Assembly (NCBI GenBank): GCA_029959905.1
Contig: JASCNZ010000008.1
Location: forward strand, 16,786 to 80,785
Direction of reading: 5' to 3'
From: Microbacteriaceae bacterium PS02344
GTDB lineage: Bacteria; Actinomycetota; Actinomycetes; Actinomycetales; Microbacteriaceae
Length of the DNA stretch: 64,000 bases
How positions within the stretch are numbered: the stretch's first letter is position 1; the number at the start of each line of letters is the position of its first letter. Shown here one piece after another: positions 63,063-64,000 of the stretch. The position numbers and the translations under genes are program-made. The notes under the pieces were generated by a model. It searched no databases, was not told where the DNA came from, and saw nothing but the letters and a program-made list of their open reading frames with translations.

Positions 63063-63698
63063 ATGGACAACCGCACGGGACGACTCACCCGCGGCGACCG
63101 GTGGTCACTGGTGGCTTTCTGCGTCGCCGGCCTCGCGATCGCCGCCTGGATCGTCGTCGGAGCGACAGTCCGCATCGTGCAGCTGGCGCGGGGCATCGAC
63201 GTCCCTGTCGCGGTCGACTTCTTCGACTCGACCGTCGACGTCGATCTCACCGACGGATCGGGCACCGTTCCGGTGCAGATCGGCAGCAGTGTGATCACCG
63301 CACCGCAGCTCACCCCCATCGCGACCGTACCCGGCATCCTCGGCCAGGTCGTGCTCGCGCTCACCGTGCTCATGGTCGTCGCGTGCCTGCTGCTCCTCGC
63401 GCGAGGCATCATCCGCGGCGAGGTCTTCCGCCGTCGGCACACCGTACTGGTGTCGGTCGCTGGCATCGGCGGCCTGCTCGGCTTCGCGCTCGCCCGCTTC
63501 TTCGACAACATGCTCGCGAACGCGACGGTGGCCCAGCTCACCGACAACCGACTCGACACCGCCGTGCTGACGATCGAGCCCTTCACCTGGGTGCTCGCGG
63601 CCTTCGCGGTCGCGGTGATCGCGACGGCCTTCACGGTCGGCGAACGACTGCAGCGCGAGAACGCGACGCTCGAGAAGGAGACGGAGGGCCTGGTGTGA
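63063..63698 (+). CDS. DUF2975 membrane protein
   Basis: A 211-residue protein with about four membrane helices (approximately 18-38, 93-113, 125-145, 175-195) and the conserved ARGIIRGEVFRRRHTVLVSVAG block (read in parts) of DUF2975. The family is almost always beside an XRE regulator, as here. Function is unknown. The stop overlaps the next start. Confidence 0.85.
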   Translation: MDNRTGRLTRGDRWSLVAFCVAGLAIAAWIVVGATVRIVQLARGIDVPVAVDFFDSTVDVDLTDGSGTVPVQIGSSVITAPQLTPIATVPGILGQVVLALTVLMVVACLLLLARGIIRGEVFRRRHTVLVSVAGIGGLLGFALARFFDNMLANATVAQLTDNRLDTAVLTIEPFTWVLAAFAVAVIATAFTVGERLQRENATLEKETEGLV

Positions 63699-63934
63699 GC
63701 CCCGCCGACTCCGACGACGAGGCCACCGGCATCCACTGCCGCCTCGACGAGCTGCTCGCCGACCGCGGCATGACCCTCACCGAGCTGAGCGCCCGTGTGG
63801 GCGTGAGCATCGTGAACCTGTCAGTACTCAAGAACGATCGAGCCCGGGCCATCCGTTATTCGACGCTGCGGGCGATCTGCGACGCCCTCGACTGCGAGGT
63901 CGGCGACCTCCTCGTCCGCACACCCCGCCCCTGA
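63695..63934 (+). CDS. XRE-family regulator (YozG type)
   Basis: A 79-residue HTH protein starting at GTG 63695, overlapping the DUF2975 stop (GTGA). The domain MTLTELSARVGVSIVNLSVL and the CDALDCEVGDLLVR end are the short Cro/YozG type that pairs with DUF2975. It is the probable regulator of its own promoter and the membrane protein. Confidence 0.88.
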   Translation: MSPADSDDEATGIHCRLDELLADRGMTLTELSARVGVSIVNLSVLKNDRARAIRYSTLRAICDALDCEVGDLLVRTPRP

Positions 63935-63959
63935 CCCCACTCCTTCACCGCTCCCGTCG

Positions 63960-64000
63960 CACTTTCTGTCGCCTCCAGCCGCTCCAGGCGACAGAAAGTG
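63960..64000. repeat. Perfect palindrome at the window edge
   Basis: A 15-bp arm (CACTTTCTGTCGCCT, 63960-63974) pairs exactly with AGGCGACAGAAAGTG at 63986-64000, leaving an 11-base loop. The arm may extend past the edge. It lies just after the XRE stop and could be a terminator or an extragenic repeat. Confidence 0.85.

Overview
This window is typical of a high-GC actinobacterium, most likely a Microbacteriaceae member such as Microbacterium. The inference rests on the strong G/C bias at third codon positions, frequent GTG starts, ATGA/GTGA stop-start overlaps, the frequent GGATGC/GCATCC hexamer, and gene content: actinobacterial-type argA, clpC, radA, a compact cydABDC operon and a Rhodococcus-type ADH. 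The genus was not tested by any search.

Region by region. 1-4.8 kb: a MarR regulator with a coupled 32-residue ORF, then a very large secreted, cell-wall-anchored phosphodiester glycosidase/metallophosphoesterase. 4.8-19.6 kb: one long leftward, mostly overlapping gene array. It encodes a beta-lactamase-fold hydrolase, a peptide ABC importer (lipoprotein, permease, permease-ATPase fusion, ATPase), an S9 peptidase fused to a second beta-lactamase-fold domain, an M20 peptidase, a COG3375-like acyltransferase, an N-succinylamino acid racemase and a PucR regulator. This is the best candidate for an unusual system: import and cleavage of D-amino-acid-containing peptides, then D-to-L conversion through N-succinyl intermediates. 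19.7-21.6 kb: a zinc-ribbon/nuclease-like protein and a small lipoprotein gene lying between two arrays of an unusual 19/38-bp repeat. 21.6-24.4 kb: two MarR genes and a DHA2 efflux pump with a clear promoter and twin operators. 24.4-25.3 kb: a toxin-antitoxin pair.

25.4-42.4 kb: mainly metabolic genes. They include an acyl-CoA ligase, DUF2510 protein, methyltransferase/thioredoxin-reductase-like pair, XRE-cupin regulator, a GMC dehydrogenase cluster with an alpha/beta hydrolase fused to a gluconate-dehydrogenase-subunit-3-like domain, an S41 peptidase, Zn-alcohol dehydrogenase, amidohydrolase and fatty-acid desaturase. 42.4-47.4 kb: an accessory, partly decayed region. It holds gene remnants, a frameshifted TetR gene, a flavin reductase/LLM monooxygenase pair with its own TetR and paired operators, a transporter fragment, imperfect 51-53-bp flanking repeats and a tRNA 3'-end-like remnant beside an intact tRNA-Ser(CGA). 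47.6-64 kb: a mostly core region with a MetE-like protein, a putative 2OG-Fe(II) oxygenase, a 198-bp tandem duplication, cydABDC with a Cys-rich HTH regulator, radA, an SseB-like gene, argA, clpC and a DUF2975/XRE pair. The window ends in a perfect palindrome.

The genes work together mostly as local operons: peptide/D-amino-acid salvage; efflux with its own regulators; flavin monooxygenase with its reductase; bd oxidase with its CydDC exporter. All functions are read from motifs and context; no database search was run.
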